Origin: Caulobacteraceae bacterium
GTDB lineage: Bacteria; Pseudomonadota; Alphaproteobacteria; Caulobacterales; Caulobacteraceae
DNA length: 53,845 nt
Direction of reading: 5' to 3'
Assembly (NCBI GenBank): GCA_031291645.1
Contig: JARLIQ010000066.1
Span: 1 to 53,845 of the forward strand
The position numbers and the translations under genes were made by a program. Positions 47,304 to 53,845 of this stretch are shown here, in pieces. Each line of letters opens with the position of its first letter. Positions within the stretch are counted from its first letter, which is position 1. A model generated the notes under the pieces. That model was not told the DNA's origin. It saw nothing but the letters and a program-made list of their open reading frames with translations, and ran no database searches.

Positions 47304-48629
47304 ATGAGCGTGTGCAAGCGCCTCTATCGACGCGCCAAGGCGTGGGCGCAAAGGTTCAGGCCGGCGACCGACCGGCTGGCGCGCCAGGACCGCGGCTCGG
47401 TCGCGGTCACGACGGCGCTGACGCTGGTCATCGTGATCGCCATGGTTTCCCTCGGCGTCGAAGTCGCCTCGCTGTTCCTCAAGCATCGGCAGATGCAGTC
47501 CGCCGCCGACAACGCCGCCCTGGCCGGCGCGATGGCCCTGGCCGCGTCCAGCACGTCCGGCGTGACGACGGAAGCCAAGGCCGTCGCCGCCCAGAACGGC
47601 TTTACGTCCGGCGTCAACTCGGTGAGCGTCACCGTCAACAACCCACCGCTCAGCGGCAATCTGGTGGGCAACGCCGGCGCGGTGGAAGTGCTCATCAGCC
47701 AGCCGCAGACCCTGCCGCTCGCGGGCCTGACCTATAAGGGCCCCTGGACCGTGGGCGCGCGGGCCGTCGCGACGGTCGGCAACAACGCCAGCAGCTGCGC
47801 CCTGGAACTCGACACCAGCAGCACCACCGGCGTCCAGATCAGCAATGGCGCGGTCGTCAACCTGAACCAGTGCGGCCTCTCGGCGAACGCCATCGGCGGC
47901 ACGGCGGTGTCCGTCATCGGCGGCGCGACGCTCAACGCGAGCACGGTGGTGGTGAGCGGCGCGGTGAACGTCAGCAACGGCGGCGCCATCAACGTGACCG
48001 GCTCGATCAAGACCGCCCAGCCGGCGACGGCCGACCCCTACAGCAGCGTCCAGATCCCGACCTCTTCCGGGTGCAAGTACGGCTCGGCCGGGCACCCGCT
48101 CACCTTGGCGTGGGCCAGCTCGACCCAGACCTTGAAGCCGGACGGGGTCTATTGCGGCGGGCTGGTCATGGGCAACGGGGCCCAGGTGGTGATGACGCCG
48201 GGCGTCTACATCATCAAGGGCGGCGCCTTCACCCTCGGCGGCGGGATCACGCTCACCGGCACGGGCGTCACCATCGTGCTGACCGGCAGCGGCAGCGACT
48301 ATGCGAACGTGGACATCGGCAACGGCGCCACCGTCACCCTGAGCGCGCCGACAACGGGGACCACGGCCGGCCTGGTCTTCTTTCAGGACCCCAACGCGCC
48401 CCATACGGAAACCAACGACTTCGAGGGCGGGACCCAACTGACGCTGACCGGGGCGCTCTACTTCCCGTCGCAATCGGTGACTTATTCCAACGGGACCTCG
48501 TCGAGTTCGCCCTGCACCCAGCTGGTGGCCTGGCGGATGGTCTTCAAGGGCGGGGCCAGCTTCAACAGCAACTGCGCCAACACCGGCGTCGGCACTATCG
48601 GCGCGTCCTCGAGCAAGCTTGTCGAATAG
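47304..48629 (+). CDS. Tad-like (TadE/TadG N-terminus) secreted protein with repeat-rich body
   Basis: A 441-residue protein. Near the N-terminus DRGSVAVTTALTLVIVIAMVS is a Tad/TadG-type membrane anchor, followed by the family segment ASLFLKHRQMQSAADNAALAGAMAL. The rest is rich in G, T, S, N and V in short beta-strand repeats (GGTAVSVIGGATLNASTVVV, GGAINVTGSI, GGGITLTGTGVTIVL), consistent with a right-handed beta-helix or adhesin-like body, with cysteine pairs. ATG at 47304 is used; a TTG 17 codons upstream is possible. No tad or cpa secretion genes are near, so it is an orphan substrate or a surface protein. The precise role is unknown. Confidence 0.7.
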   Translation: MSVCKRLYRRAKAWAQRFRPATDRLARQDRGSVAVTTALTLVIVIAMVSLGVEVASLFLKHRQMQSAADNAALAGAMALAASSTSGVTTEAKAVAAQNGFTSGVNSVSVTVNNPPLSGNLVGNAGAVEVLISQPQTLPLAGLTYKGPWTVGARAVATVGNNASSCALELDTSSTTGVQISNGAVVNLNQCGLSANAIGGTAVSVIGGATLNASTVVVSGAVNVSNGGAINVTGSIKTAQPATADPYSSVQIPTSSGCKYGSAGHPLTLAWASSTQTLKPDGVYCGGLVMGNGAQVVMTPGVYIIKGGAFTLGGGITLTGTGVTIVLTGSGSDYANVDIGNGATVTLSAPTTGTTAGLVFFQDPNAPHTETNDFEGGTQLTLTGALYFPSQSVTYSNGTSSSSPCTQLVAWRMVFKGGASFNSNCANTGVGTIGASSSKLVE

Positions 48630-48657
48630 CCGGCGCGCACCGGCCCGCGGCGTGCTC

Positions 48658-48713
48658 TAGAGCCCTTTTAAGCGGGTCAGATGGAATCATCTGACCCGCT
48701 TAAAAGGGCTCTA
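48658..48713. terminator. Perfect 26-bp inverted repeat
   Basis: Arms 48658-48683 and 48688-48713 are exact complements around a 4-base loop (GAAT). It sits between two convergent genes, so it can end both transcripts; the AAAAGGG/CCCTTTT segment is within the arm, and no free T-run follows. It may equally be a dispersed intergenic palindrome. Confidence 0.7.
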
Positions 48714-48724
48714 AATCTAACGTT

Positions 48725-48776
48725 TAGAGCACGTTCGAGCGGCGAAACCGCCTACACTTTCGCCTAACGTGCTCTA
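48725..48776. repeat. Second palindrome overlapping the lipoprotein stop
   Basis: Outer arms TAGAGCACGTT and AACGTGCTCTA (48725-48735, 48766-48776) and inner arms GGCGAAA and TTTCGCC. The right outer arm contains the stop codon of the next minus-strand gene. A third CGTGCTCTA copy lies at 48651-48659, so three copies of this 9-mer flank the two hairpins. Confidence 0.6.
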
Positions 48777-49619
48777 GCGCGACGGCCACAGGCCGGCGTC
48801 GGCGAAGGCCTCCTTCAGGGTGTCGCCGATGTCCGAGCCCGGCGGCGGCTCGGCCGCCTCGACGACGGCCGCGACGGTCAGGTCGCGCTGGGGCGACTTC
48901 AGCCGGCCGGTCCACCAGCCAACGCCGCGGCCGCGGTCGGCCTGGTCGGCGCAGCTGCCGGCCACCCCGCTCATGGCCGCGCCGCCGCGCGTCTCGCTGA
49001 CCAGCGCCGCCGCGACCGCCTGGGCGCTGGACGGCTTGGCCGCGAGGTCGCCGACGAACAGCCGGCGCATGAAGCCGGCCTGGTCGCCGGCGGACAGGGC
49101 CAGCGCCCCGCCGTGCGCCGGCCCCTGCCAGAAGCTGCCGGCCGGGCCCGACAGGGCCTTGTTCCCATAGCCGAACGCGCCCAGCGCCGTGGCCCACCGG
49201 TCATGGCCGATCTGCTGCGCAAGCCGGCCGAACCACCAGCCGATCGAATCGTGGAAGGCGCCGGCGAGATCGGCGTCGGTCTGCCAGGCCCGGGTCGGCT
49301 GGGGCGAGCCGTCCCACTTGACCACCGCCTGCGGCGTCACCAGGCCCGCGTCGAGGCCGACCAGGGCGATGGGAACCTCGAAGGTCTCGCACGGCGGCAG
49401 GGCGCGCGCGCAGATGTCGAAGTGGCCGTACTGGTAGACCTTCCGGCCGCTCTGGGTGTCCAGGATGATGACGCAGGTGCCCAGGCCGCCGATCGCCCCG
49501 TCGATGTCGGCGTTCAGCTTGTCGTGGTCGAACCGGTCGCGCGGCGGCGGCGCGCAGCCGGCCAGCAGGATCGGCGCGACCAGGGCGGCCAGGACAAGGC
49601 CCGCAACGGCTCTCGACAT
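48774..49619 (-). CDS. Class D beta-lactamase-like lipoprotein without catalytic residues
   Basis: A 281-residue lipoprotein (ILLAGC lipobox, Cys22). The body follows the OXA fold order: ETFEVPIALVGLDAGLV, AVVKWDG, AWQTDADLAGAFHDSIGWW, ALGAFGYGNKALSG, GSFWQG and a final VGWWTGRL. Yet the active motifs are replaced: S-x-x-K is Glu78-x-x-Glu81, S-x-V is S125-I-G, and K-T-G is V219-A-G; only Y-G-N is kept. It cannot be a normal serine lactamase. A binding or scaffold role at the cell envelope is possible. An ATG two codons upstream is an alternative start. Confidence 0.78.
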   Translation of the reverse strand: MSRAVAGLVLAALVAPILLAGCAPPPRDRFDHDKLNADIDGAIGGLGTCVIILDTQSGRKVYQYGHFDICARALPPCETFEVPIALVGLDAGLVTPQAVVKWDGSPQPTRAWQTDADLAGAFHDSIGWWFGRLAQQIGHDRWATALGAFGYGNKALSGPAGSFWQGPAHGGALALSAGDQAGFMRRLFVGDLAAKPSSAQAVAAALVSETRGGAAMSGVAGSCADQADRGRGVGWWTGRLKSPQRDLTVAAVVEAAEPPPGSDIGDTLKEAFADAGLWPSR

Positions 49620-49747
49620 CGCCATCCGCCTCGCGAAACACCAACGCTCTCGAAGCGCCGATGTACGCCCGCCCACGGCCGCGTTCAATCGGCGCGCGCG
49701 GGGGAGCGGGTTTGACAGGGCCCCGCCCTTGCCCCTACTGCGCCGCC

Positions 49748-50371
49748 ATGAGCGGTCTGCGCACCCTGTTCGCCACCCAGGTCTGGGAATCGTCGCTGGC
49801 CGGCGGCGCCGGTTTCGAGGCGTTCAACGCCGAGCTCGAAGAGGCCTGCCGCATGCTGGCGGCCGAGGACGCGGCGGGGCGCGCCTGGTGCAAGGCGCAC
49901 GGCTACGGCGGCTACACCTCCTACGCCTCGCTGGACGACCTGCCGACGCGGGCCAGCGTGTTCGGCGCCTTGAAGACCCGGCTCGACCGCCAGGCGCGCG
50001 CCTTCGCGGAGGCCCTGGCGTTGGACCTGAAGGGTGGGCGGCTGAAGCTGGACAGCCTGTGGGTCAACGTCCTGAAGCCGGGCGCGGCCCACACCGGCCA
50101 CATCCACCCGCACAGCGTCATCTCCGGCACCGTCTATGTGGCGGTTCCGCCCGGCGCCAGCGCGCTGAAGCTGGAGGACCCGCGCCTGCCGCTGATGATG
50201 GCCGCCCCGCCCCGCCGCGCCGACGCCGGCGAGGACCAGCAGGCCTTCGTCTACCTGACGCCCAAGGCCGGGACGGTGCTGATGTGGGAGAGCTGGCTGC
50301 GCCACGAGGTGCCGCCCAACCAGGCCAAGGCCGACCGGATCAGCGTCAGCTTCAACTACGGCTGGCGCTGA
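49748..50371 (+). CDS. TIGR02466-type 2OG-Fe(II) oxygenase-like protein
   Basis: A 207-residue protein of the putative 2-oxoglutarate oxygenase family TIGR02466. It starts RTLFATQVWES, has YTSYASLDDLP, and shows the metal motif HTGHIHPHSVISGTVYV (H-x-H) with the distal histidine in WLRHEVPPN, then RISVSFNYGW as the C-terminal arginine strand. The family is often phage- or cyanobacteria-associated, and its substrate is unproven. Spacing suggests a separate promoter from the lipoprotein gene, which is divergent. Confidence 0.8.
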   Translation: MSGLRTLFATQVWESSLAGGAGFEAFNAELEEACRMLAAEDAAGRAWCKAHGYGGYTSYASLDDLPTRASVFGALKTRLDRQARAFAEALALDLKGGRLKLDSLWVNVLKPGAAHTGHIHPHSVISGTVYVAVPPGASALKLEDPRLPLMMAAPPRRADAGEDQQAFVYLTPKAGTVLMWESWLRHEVPPNQAKADRISVSFNYGWR

Positions 50372-50412
50372 AATCGCCTAGGCTTTCAGGCGCCTGACCG
50401 TATTATCCGGCC

Positions 50413-50916
50413 ATGCGCGCGCTGTTCGCCATGGTCCTGATGCTCGCCGCTGTCGGCGGCGCGGGGGCCGCGCGCGCCGGAGGCGCCACCATGCAGCTCA
50501 CCTCCCCCGCCTTCTCCGCCGGCGCGGCCATTCCCCGCCGCTACCAGGACCACGCCCCGCCGCTGCGCTGGAGCCCGGTCGCCGGCGCCCGCGCCTGGGC
50601 CGTCACACTGCAGGACCCGGACGCGCCGATGGCCCGGCCGTTCGTCCACTGGCTGGTGTGGAACATACCCGGCGCGGCCGGCGGCCTGCCCGAGGGCGGC
50701 CTGCCCGCGGGCGCCGTGCAGGGCCGCAACGACGCGGGCGGCGCCGGCTACTACGGCCCCCATCCGCCGTCGGGCGTGCACCACTATCACTTCAAGGTCT
50801 TCGCCCTCGACGCGCCGCTGGCCCTGGCGGCGGGCGCCGAGTTGCCGGCGCTGACGGCGGCGATGCGCGGCCATGTGCTGGCTCAGGGCGAGCTGGTCGG
50901 CGCCTTCGCGCACTAA
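50413..50916 (+). CDS. YbhB/YbcL (PEBP) family protein, exported
   Basis: A 167-residue phosphatidylethanolamine-binding-protein-like protein. The signature DPDAPMARPFVHWLVWNIP and the later GVHHYHFKVFALD are both present. An N-terminal signal peptide (ending ARAGGATM) places it in the periplasm, like YbcL and unlike YbhB. Bacterial members have no agreed function. It is close (41 bases) to the oxygenase upstream and could be cotranscribed. Confidence 0.87.
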   Translation: MRALFAMVLMLAAVGGAGAARAGGATMQLTSPAFSAGAAIPRRYQDHAPPLRWSPVAGARAWAVTLQDPDAPMARPFVHWLVWNIPGAAGGLPEGGLPAGAVQGRNDAGGAGYYGPHPPSGVHHYHFKVFALDAPLALAAGAELPALTAAMRGHVLAQGELVGAFAH

Positions 50917-51022
50917 CTGCAGCGCGGGTTTACGTCGCGGCGCCATAGGCCGGTCCGATTTTCCCCGCTATCGTAAGGAAAACCGGCCGCGCGGGCGCGG
51001 TCCGACGACCTGGAGGATGCTC

Positions 51023-52273
51023 ATGGACGACGCCAGCGTGAACGTCAGCGGCTTTTCCCGCGAAGGCCTGGCCAGGATCGGGCCCGCCCTGCAGGGCGTC
51101 GTCGACAACGGCCTGCTGTCCGGCGCGGTGACCCTGCTCTGGCGCAACGGCGAGGTCGCCGACGTGACCACCGTCGGCCAGCGCAACATCGAGGCGGGGC
51201 TGCCGATGACGCGCGACACCCTGTTCCGCATCGCCTCCATGACCAAGCCGGTGACCTCGGTCGCCGCCCTGATGCTGATGGAGGAGGGCAAGCTCAAGCT
51301 CGACGACCCGATCACCAAGTGGCTGCCCGAGTTCGCGGACATGCAGGTGCTGAAGGACGCGCAGGGGCCGGTCGATGACACCTACGCCGCGCCGCGCGAC
51401 ATCACCGTCGACGACCTGATGACCCACCGCTCGGGCCTGGCCTACGCTTTCACCTCGGTCGGCCCGATCGCCCACGCCCACCAGCGGGCGCTGGGCGACG
51501 TGCTCAACGCCGTCATGGAGCCCGACGCCTGGCTGGAGGCGCTGGGCGGGCTTCCCCTCTCCTATGCGCCCGGCGAGCGGTTCCACTACAGCCACGCCAC
51601 CGACGTCCTGGGCTTCCTGGTCGGCCGCATCGAGGGCAAGCCGTTCCGCAAGGTGCTGTTCGAGCGGATCTTCGAGCCCCTGGGCATGGTCGACACCGAC
51701 TTCTACGTCCCGCCGGAAAAGCGCGAGCGGGCGGCCACGGTCTACCGGCTCGACGACGCCGGCGCCCTGCATCCCGTGCCCTTCAAGAGCTATGACGCGC
51801 CGCCCGCCTTCGCCGGCGGGGGCGGCGGCCTGGTCTCGACCGCCGACGACTACCTGACCTTCGCCCGCATGCTGCTGGGCAAGGGCGAGGTCGACGGGGT
51901 GCGGCTGCTGAAGCCCGAGACGGCCGAGATGATGGCCGCCAACCGCCTGTCCGACACCCAGCGGGCGATCCCGTTCATGGGCATCCCCTTCTGGGGCGGC
52001 CAGGGCTTCGGCCTCGGGCTGTCGGTGATCACGGACGCGGAAAAGCAGGCCTGGATGGGCCCGGGCACCAACGGCGCCTTCGGCTGGCCCGGCGCGTTCG
52101 GCACCTGGTGGCGGGCGGACCCGGCGGAGAACATGGTGATGCTCTACCTCGTCCAGAACTCGATGCCGCTGGAGCCGGAGGCGGTCTCGCAGCTGGCGAC
52201 CGGCCAGCGGATGGCGGCCCAGGCGGCCCTGCCCATGTTCCAGACCCTGACCTACGCCGCCCTCGGCCGCTGA
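51023..52273 (+). CDS. Serine hydrolase, class C beta-lactamase/EstB family
   Basis: A 416-residue beta-lactamase-fold hydrolase. The nucleophile motif S-x-x-K is Ser72-Met-Thr-Lys75 (RIASMTKPVTSV), the tyrosine motif is HYSHATDVLGFL near residue 188, and GGGGGLVSTADDYLTFARML follows. A final LGLSVITDAEKQAW segment and FGWPGAFGTWWRAD replace the K-T-G strand with H/W-type residues typical of esterases (EstB) rather than lactamases. There is no signal peptide, so it is probably a cytosolic esterase. ATG at 51023 is set by TGGAGG six bases before; a second ATG two codons upstream is less well placed. Confidence 0.85.
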   Translation: MDDASVNVSGFSREGLARIGPALQGVVDNGLLSGAVTLLWRNGEVADVTTVGQRNIEAGLPMTRDTLFRIASMTKPVTSVAALMLMEEGKLKLDDPITKWLPEFADMQVLKDAQGPVDDTYAAPRDITVDDLMTHRSGLAYAFTSVGPIAHAHQRALGDVLNAVMEPDAWLEALGGLPLSYAPGERFHYSHATDVLGFLVGRIEGKPFRKVLFERIFEPLGMVDTDFYVPPEKRERAATVYRLDDAGALHPVPFKSYDAPPAFAGGGGGLVSTADDYLTFARMLLGKGEVDGVRLLKPETAEMMAANRLSDTQRAIPFMGIPFWGGQGFGLGLSVITDAEKQAWMGPGTNGAFGWPGAFGTWWRADPAENMVMLYLVQNSMPLEPEAVSQLATGQRMAAQAALPMFQTLTYAALGR

Positions 52274-52296
52274 AACCGCTCCCGGACGGGGGCGGA

Positions 52297-52312
52297 TTAA
52301 GGACGCCTAAAC
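52297..52312 (+). promoter_or_regulatory. Possible CtrA box upstream of the chemoreceptor
   Basis: TTAA-N7-TAAAC, one mismatch from the CtrA consensus TTAA-N7-TTAAC, about 80 bases before the chemoreceptor start. Suggests cell-cycle control if the organism is a Caulobacterales member; weak on its own. Confidence 0.3.
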
Positions 52313-52389
52313 CAGTTTCCGCACCAATTCAGTCCGTGGATTCGCACGCGATGCGGTCCAGGGGCTGATTTTTGGGGGAAAGCCGGCAG

Positions 52390-53845
52390 ATGTTCTCGTC
52401 ACGCGGTAAGGATGGGTCGGAACTCGCGCGTTTGAAGGCCCAGTACGCAACGCTCAAGGAGCGTTCCGATCTTCTGGACTCCACCTGCGGGATCGGACTG
52501 TGGGAAGCGGTGCTGTACAACGCCGACGCGCTGGACCCGCGCAGCGTCTGGACCTGGTCGCCCGAGTTCCGCCGCCTGGTCGGCTATTCCAGCGAGGCCG
52601 ACTTCCCGAACGTGTGCCAGTCCTGGTCGGACAAGCTGCACCCGGACGACGTGGAGCCGACGTTCGCGGCCTTCGGGGCGCACCTGACCGACCGCACCGG
52701 CAAGGTCCGCTATGACGTCACCTATCGGCTGAAGACCCGCAGCGGCGAATACCGCTGGTTCCGCGCCACCGGCGGCTGCCGCCACGCCGAAGACGGGCGC
52801 ACCATCCGCGCCTGCGGCTCGCTGACCGACGTCCACGAGCAGAAGATCATGGAGATCGAGGCCAGGGAGACCGCCGAGACCGACCGGATCGCCATCGGCG
52901 CCCTCGGCGCCGGGCTGAAGGCCCTGGCGGCCGGCGACCTGACCTATCAGATCACCGAAACCTTCTCGGCCAAGGCCCAGGGGCTGAAGGACGACTTCAA
53001 CGACGCGGCCAGCCAGTTGCGCGAGGCCATGCACGCGGTGACCGTCTCGGCCGGCGGCATCCGCGGCGGCTCGGACGAGATTTCGAGCGCGGCCGACAAC
53101 CTGTCCCGCCGCACCGAGCAGCAGGCCGCGAGCCTGGAAGAGACGGCGGCGGCCCTCGACGAGATCACCGCCACGGTCAAGCGCAGCGCCGAGGGCGCGG
53201 CCCAGGCCTCCAACGCCGCGTCGTCGGCCAAGGTCGACGCCGAGCGCTCCGGCGCCATCGTCCAGGACGCGGTCTCGGCCATGGGCGAGATCGAGCACAG
53301 CTCCCGCCAGATCAGCCAGATCATCGGGGTGATCGACGAGATCGCCTTCCAGACCAACCTTCTGGCGCTCAACGCCGGGGTCGAGGCCGCCCGCGCCGGC
53401 GAAGCGGGCCGCGGCTTTGCGGTGGTCGCGCAGGAGGTGCGGGCGCTGGCCCAGCGTTCGGCCGACGCCGCCAAGGAGATCAAGACCCTGATCGCCTCCT
53501 CGAGCGCCCAGGTCGAGCGCGGGGTCAAGCTGGTCGGCGAGACCGGCCAGGCGCTGACCACCATCGTCACCAAGGTCGCCGAGATCACCTCCCAGATCTC
53601 GGAGATCGCCCGCTCGGCCCAGGAGCAGGCCACGGGCCTCAACCAGGTCAACGTCGCCGTCAACCAGATGGACCAGGTGACCCAGCAGAACGCCGCCATG
53701 GTCGAACAGACCACCGCGGCCGCCTCCAACATGAAGTCCGAGGCCGGCGAACTGGCCCGGCTGGTCACGCGCTTCCGCAGCGGCGCCGAGGTTCAGGCCA
53801 CGGGCCGCCGCGAGCCCGCCCGCGCCGCACGGCCCGCGCCCGCCC
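52390..53845 (+). CDS. Soluble PAS-containing methyl-accepting chemotaxis protein (partial)
   Basis: An open frame of at least 485 codons that runs off the window. There is no membrane segment, so it is cytosolic. Order: an N-terminal helix ([14 protein letters not shown]), a PAS domain at about 40-155 ([15 protein letters not shown], then [12 protein letters not shown]), a HAMP-like link near 175-215 ([13 protein letters not shown]) and the signalling coiled coil, whose hairpin tip starts near residue 316 ([27 protein letters not shown]). The tip has NAGVEAA instead of the usual NAAVEAA. The C-terminus is missing. It would signal through CheW/CheA to the flagellar motor or another Che output. 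Confidence 0.92.
   Translation, partial: MFSSRGKDGSELARLKAQYATLKERSDLLDSTCGIGLWEAVLYNADALDPRSVWTWSPEFRRLVGYSSEADFPNVCQSWSDKLHPDDVEPTFAAFGAHLTDRTGKVRYDVTYRLKTRSGEYRWFRATGGCRHAEDGRTIRACGSLTDVHEQKIMEIEARETAETDRIAIGALGAGLKALAAGDLTYQITETFSAKAQGLKDDFNDAASQLREAMHAVTVSAGGIRGGSDEISSAADNLSRRTEQQAASLEETAAALDEITATVKRSAEGAAQASNAASSAKVDAERSGAIVQDAVSAMGEIEHSSRQISQIIGVIDEIAFQTNLLALNAGVEAARAGEAGRGFAVVAQEVRALAQRSADAAKEIKTLIASSSAQVERGVKLVGETGQALTTIVTKVAEITSQISEIARSAQEQATGLNQVNVAVNQMDQVTQQNAAMVEQTTAAASNMKSEAGELARLVTRFRSGAEVQATGRREPARAARPAPA

Overview
The window is about 54 kb of very GC-rich chromosomal DNA with tightly packed genes, many ATGA/GTGA stop-start overlaps and several TonB-type outer-membrane proteins. 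Gene content (cydABX/cydDC, propionyl-CoA operon, a hopanoid-methylase-like radical SAM protein behind an EcfG-type promoter, a soluble PAS chemoreceptor with a CtrA-like box) suggests an alphaproteobacterium, most likely Caulobacteraceae (Caulobacter/Phenylobacterium-like). The taxonomic call is inference.

Layout. 0.4-5 kb: an HU-type DNA-binding protein, a HutD/Ves-like cupin, a DUF4287 protein, a plugless outer-membrane beta-barrel. 3.5-12.8 kb (minus strand): propionyl-CoA carboxylase alpha, methylmalonyl-CoA mutase small and large subunits, enoyl-CoA hydratase and a phytanoyl-CoA dioxygenase-like protein, preceded by GTP-dependent PEP carboxykinase; together these can move propionyl-CoA to succinyl-CoA and C4 acids toward PEP. 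13-16.7 kb: a glycosyltransferase, a GDT1/TMEM165-type Mn/Ca exporter behind a yybP-ykoY manganese riboswitch, an ArsC reductase, a winged-helix regulator, a small membrane protein and a YbaK deacylase.

16.7-34.6 kb is the most interesting part. A Tat-type CocE/S15 hydrolase, two different Rieske oxygenases, two paralogous PYROXD2/CrtI-like flavoproteins, a complete heterotetrameric sarcosine oxidase (soxBDAG), an APC permease, a BetI-like TetR regulator and a TonB receptor lie in several transcription units. Four of the unit heads carry the same 16-bp motif, TTGgaCA-NN-TGTCTAA or a close variant, so the region reads as one regulon. The gene set fits uptake and stepwise oxidative demethylation of an N-methylated compound ending in sarcosine; the substrate cannot be read from the sequence.

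34.6-43.6 kb: the HpnP-like radical SAM protein, the cytochrome bd oxidase genes cydABX divergent from the cydDC transporter across an FNR/FixK-like box, and a CPBP membrane protease. 43.66-46.07 kb: a small, lower-GC island between imperfect copies of a tRNA(CAT) 3' end, carrying an SDR enzyme and its divergent TetR repressor but no visible integrase. 46.2-53.8 kb: a SIMPL protein, an orphan Tad-like secreted protein, a strong palindrome cluster, a class D beta-lactamase-like lipoprotein that has lost its catalytic motifs, a TIGR02466 2OG-oxygenase-like protein, a PEBP protein, a serine hydrolase and the start of a soluble chemoreceptor that runs off the right edge.
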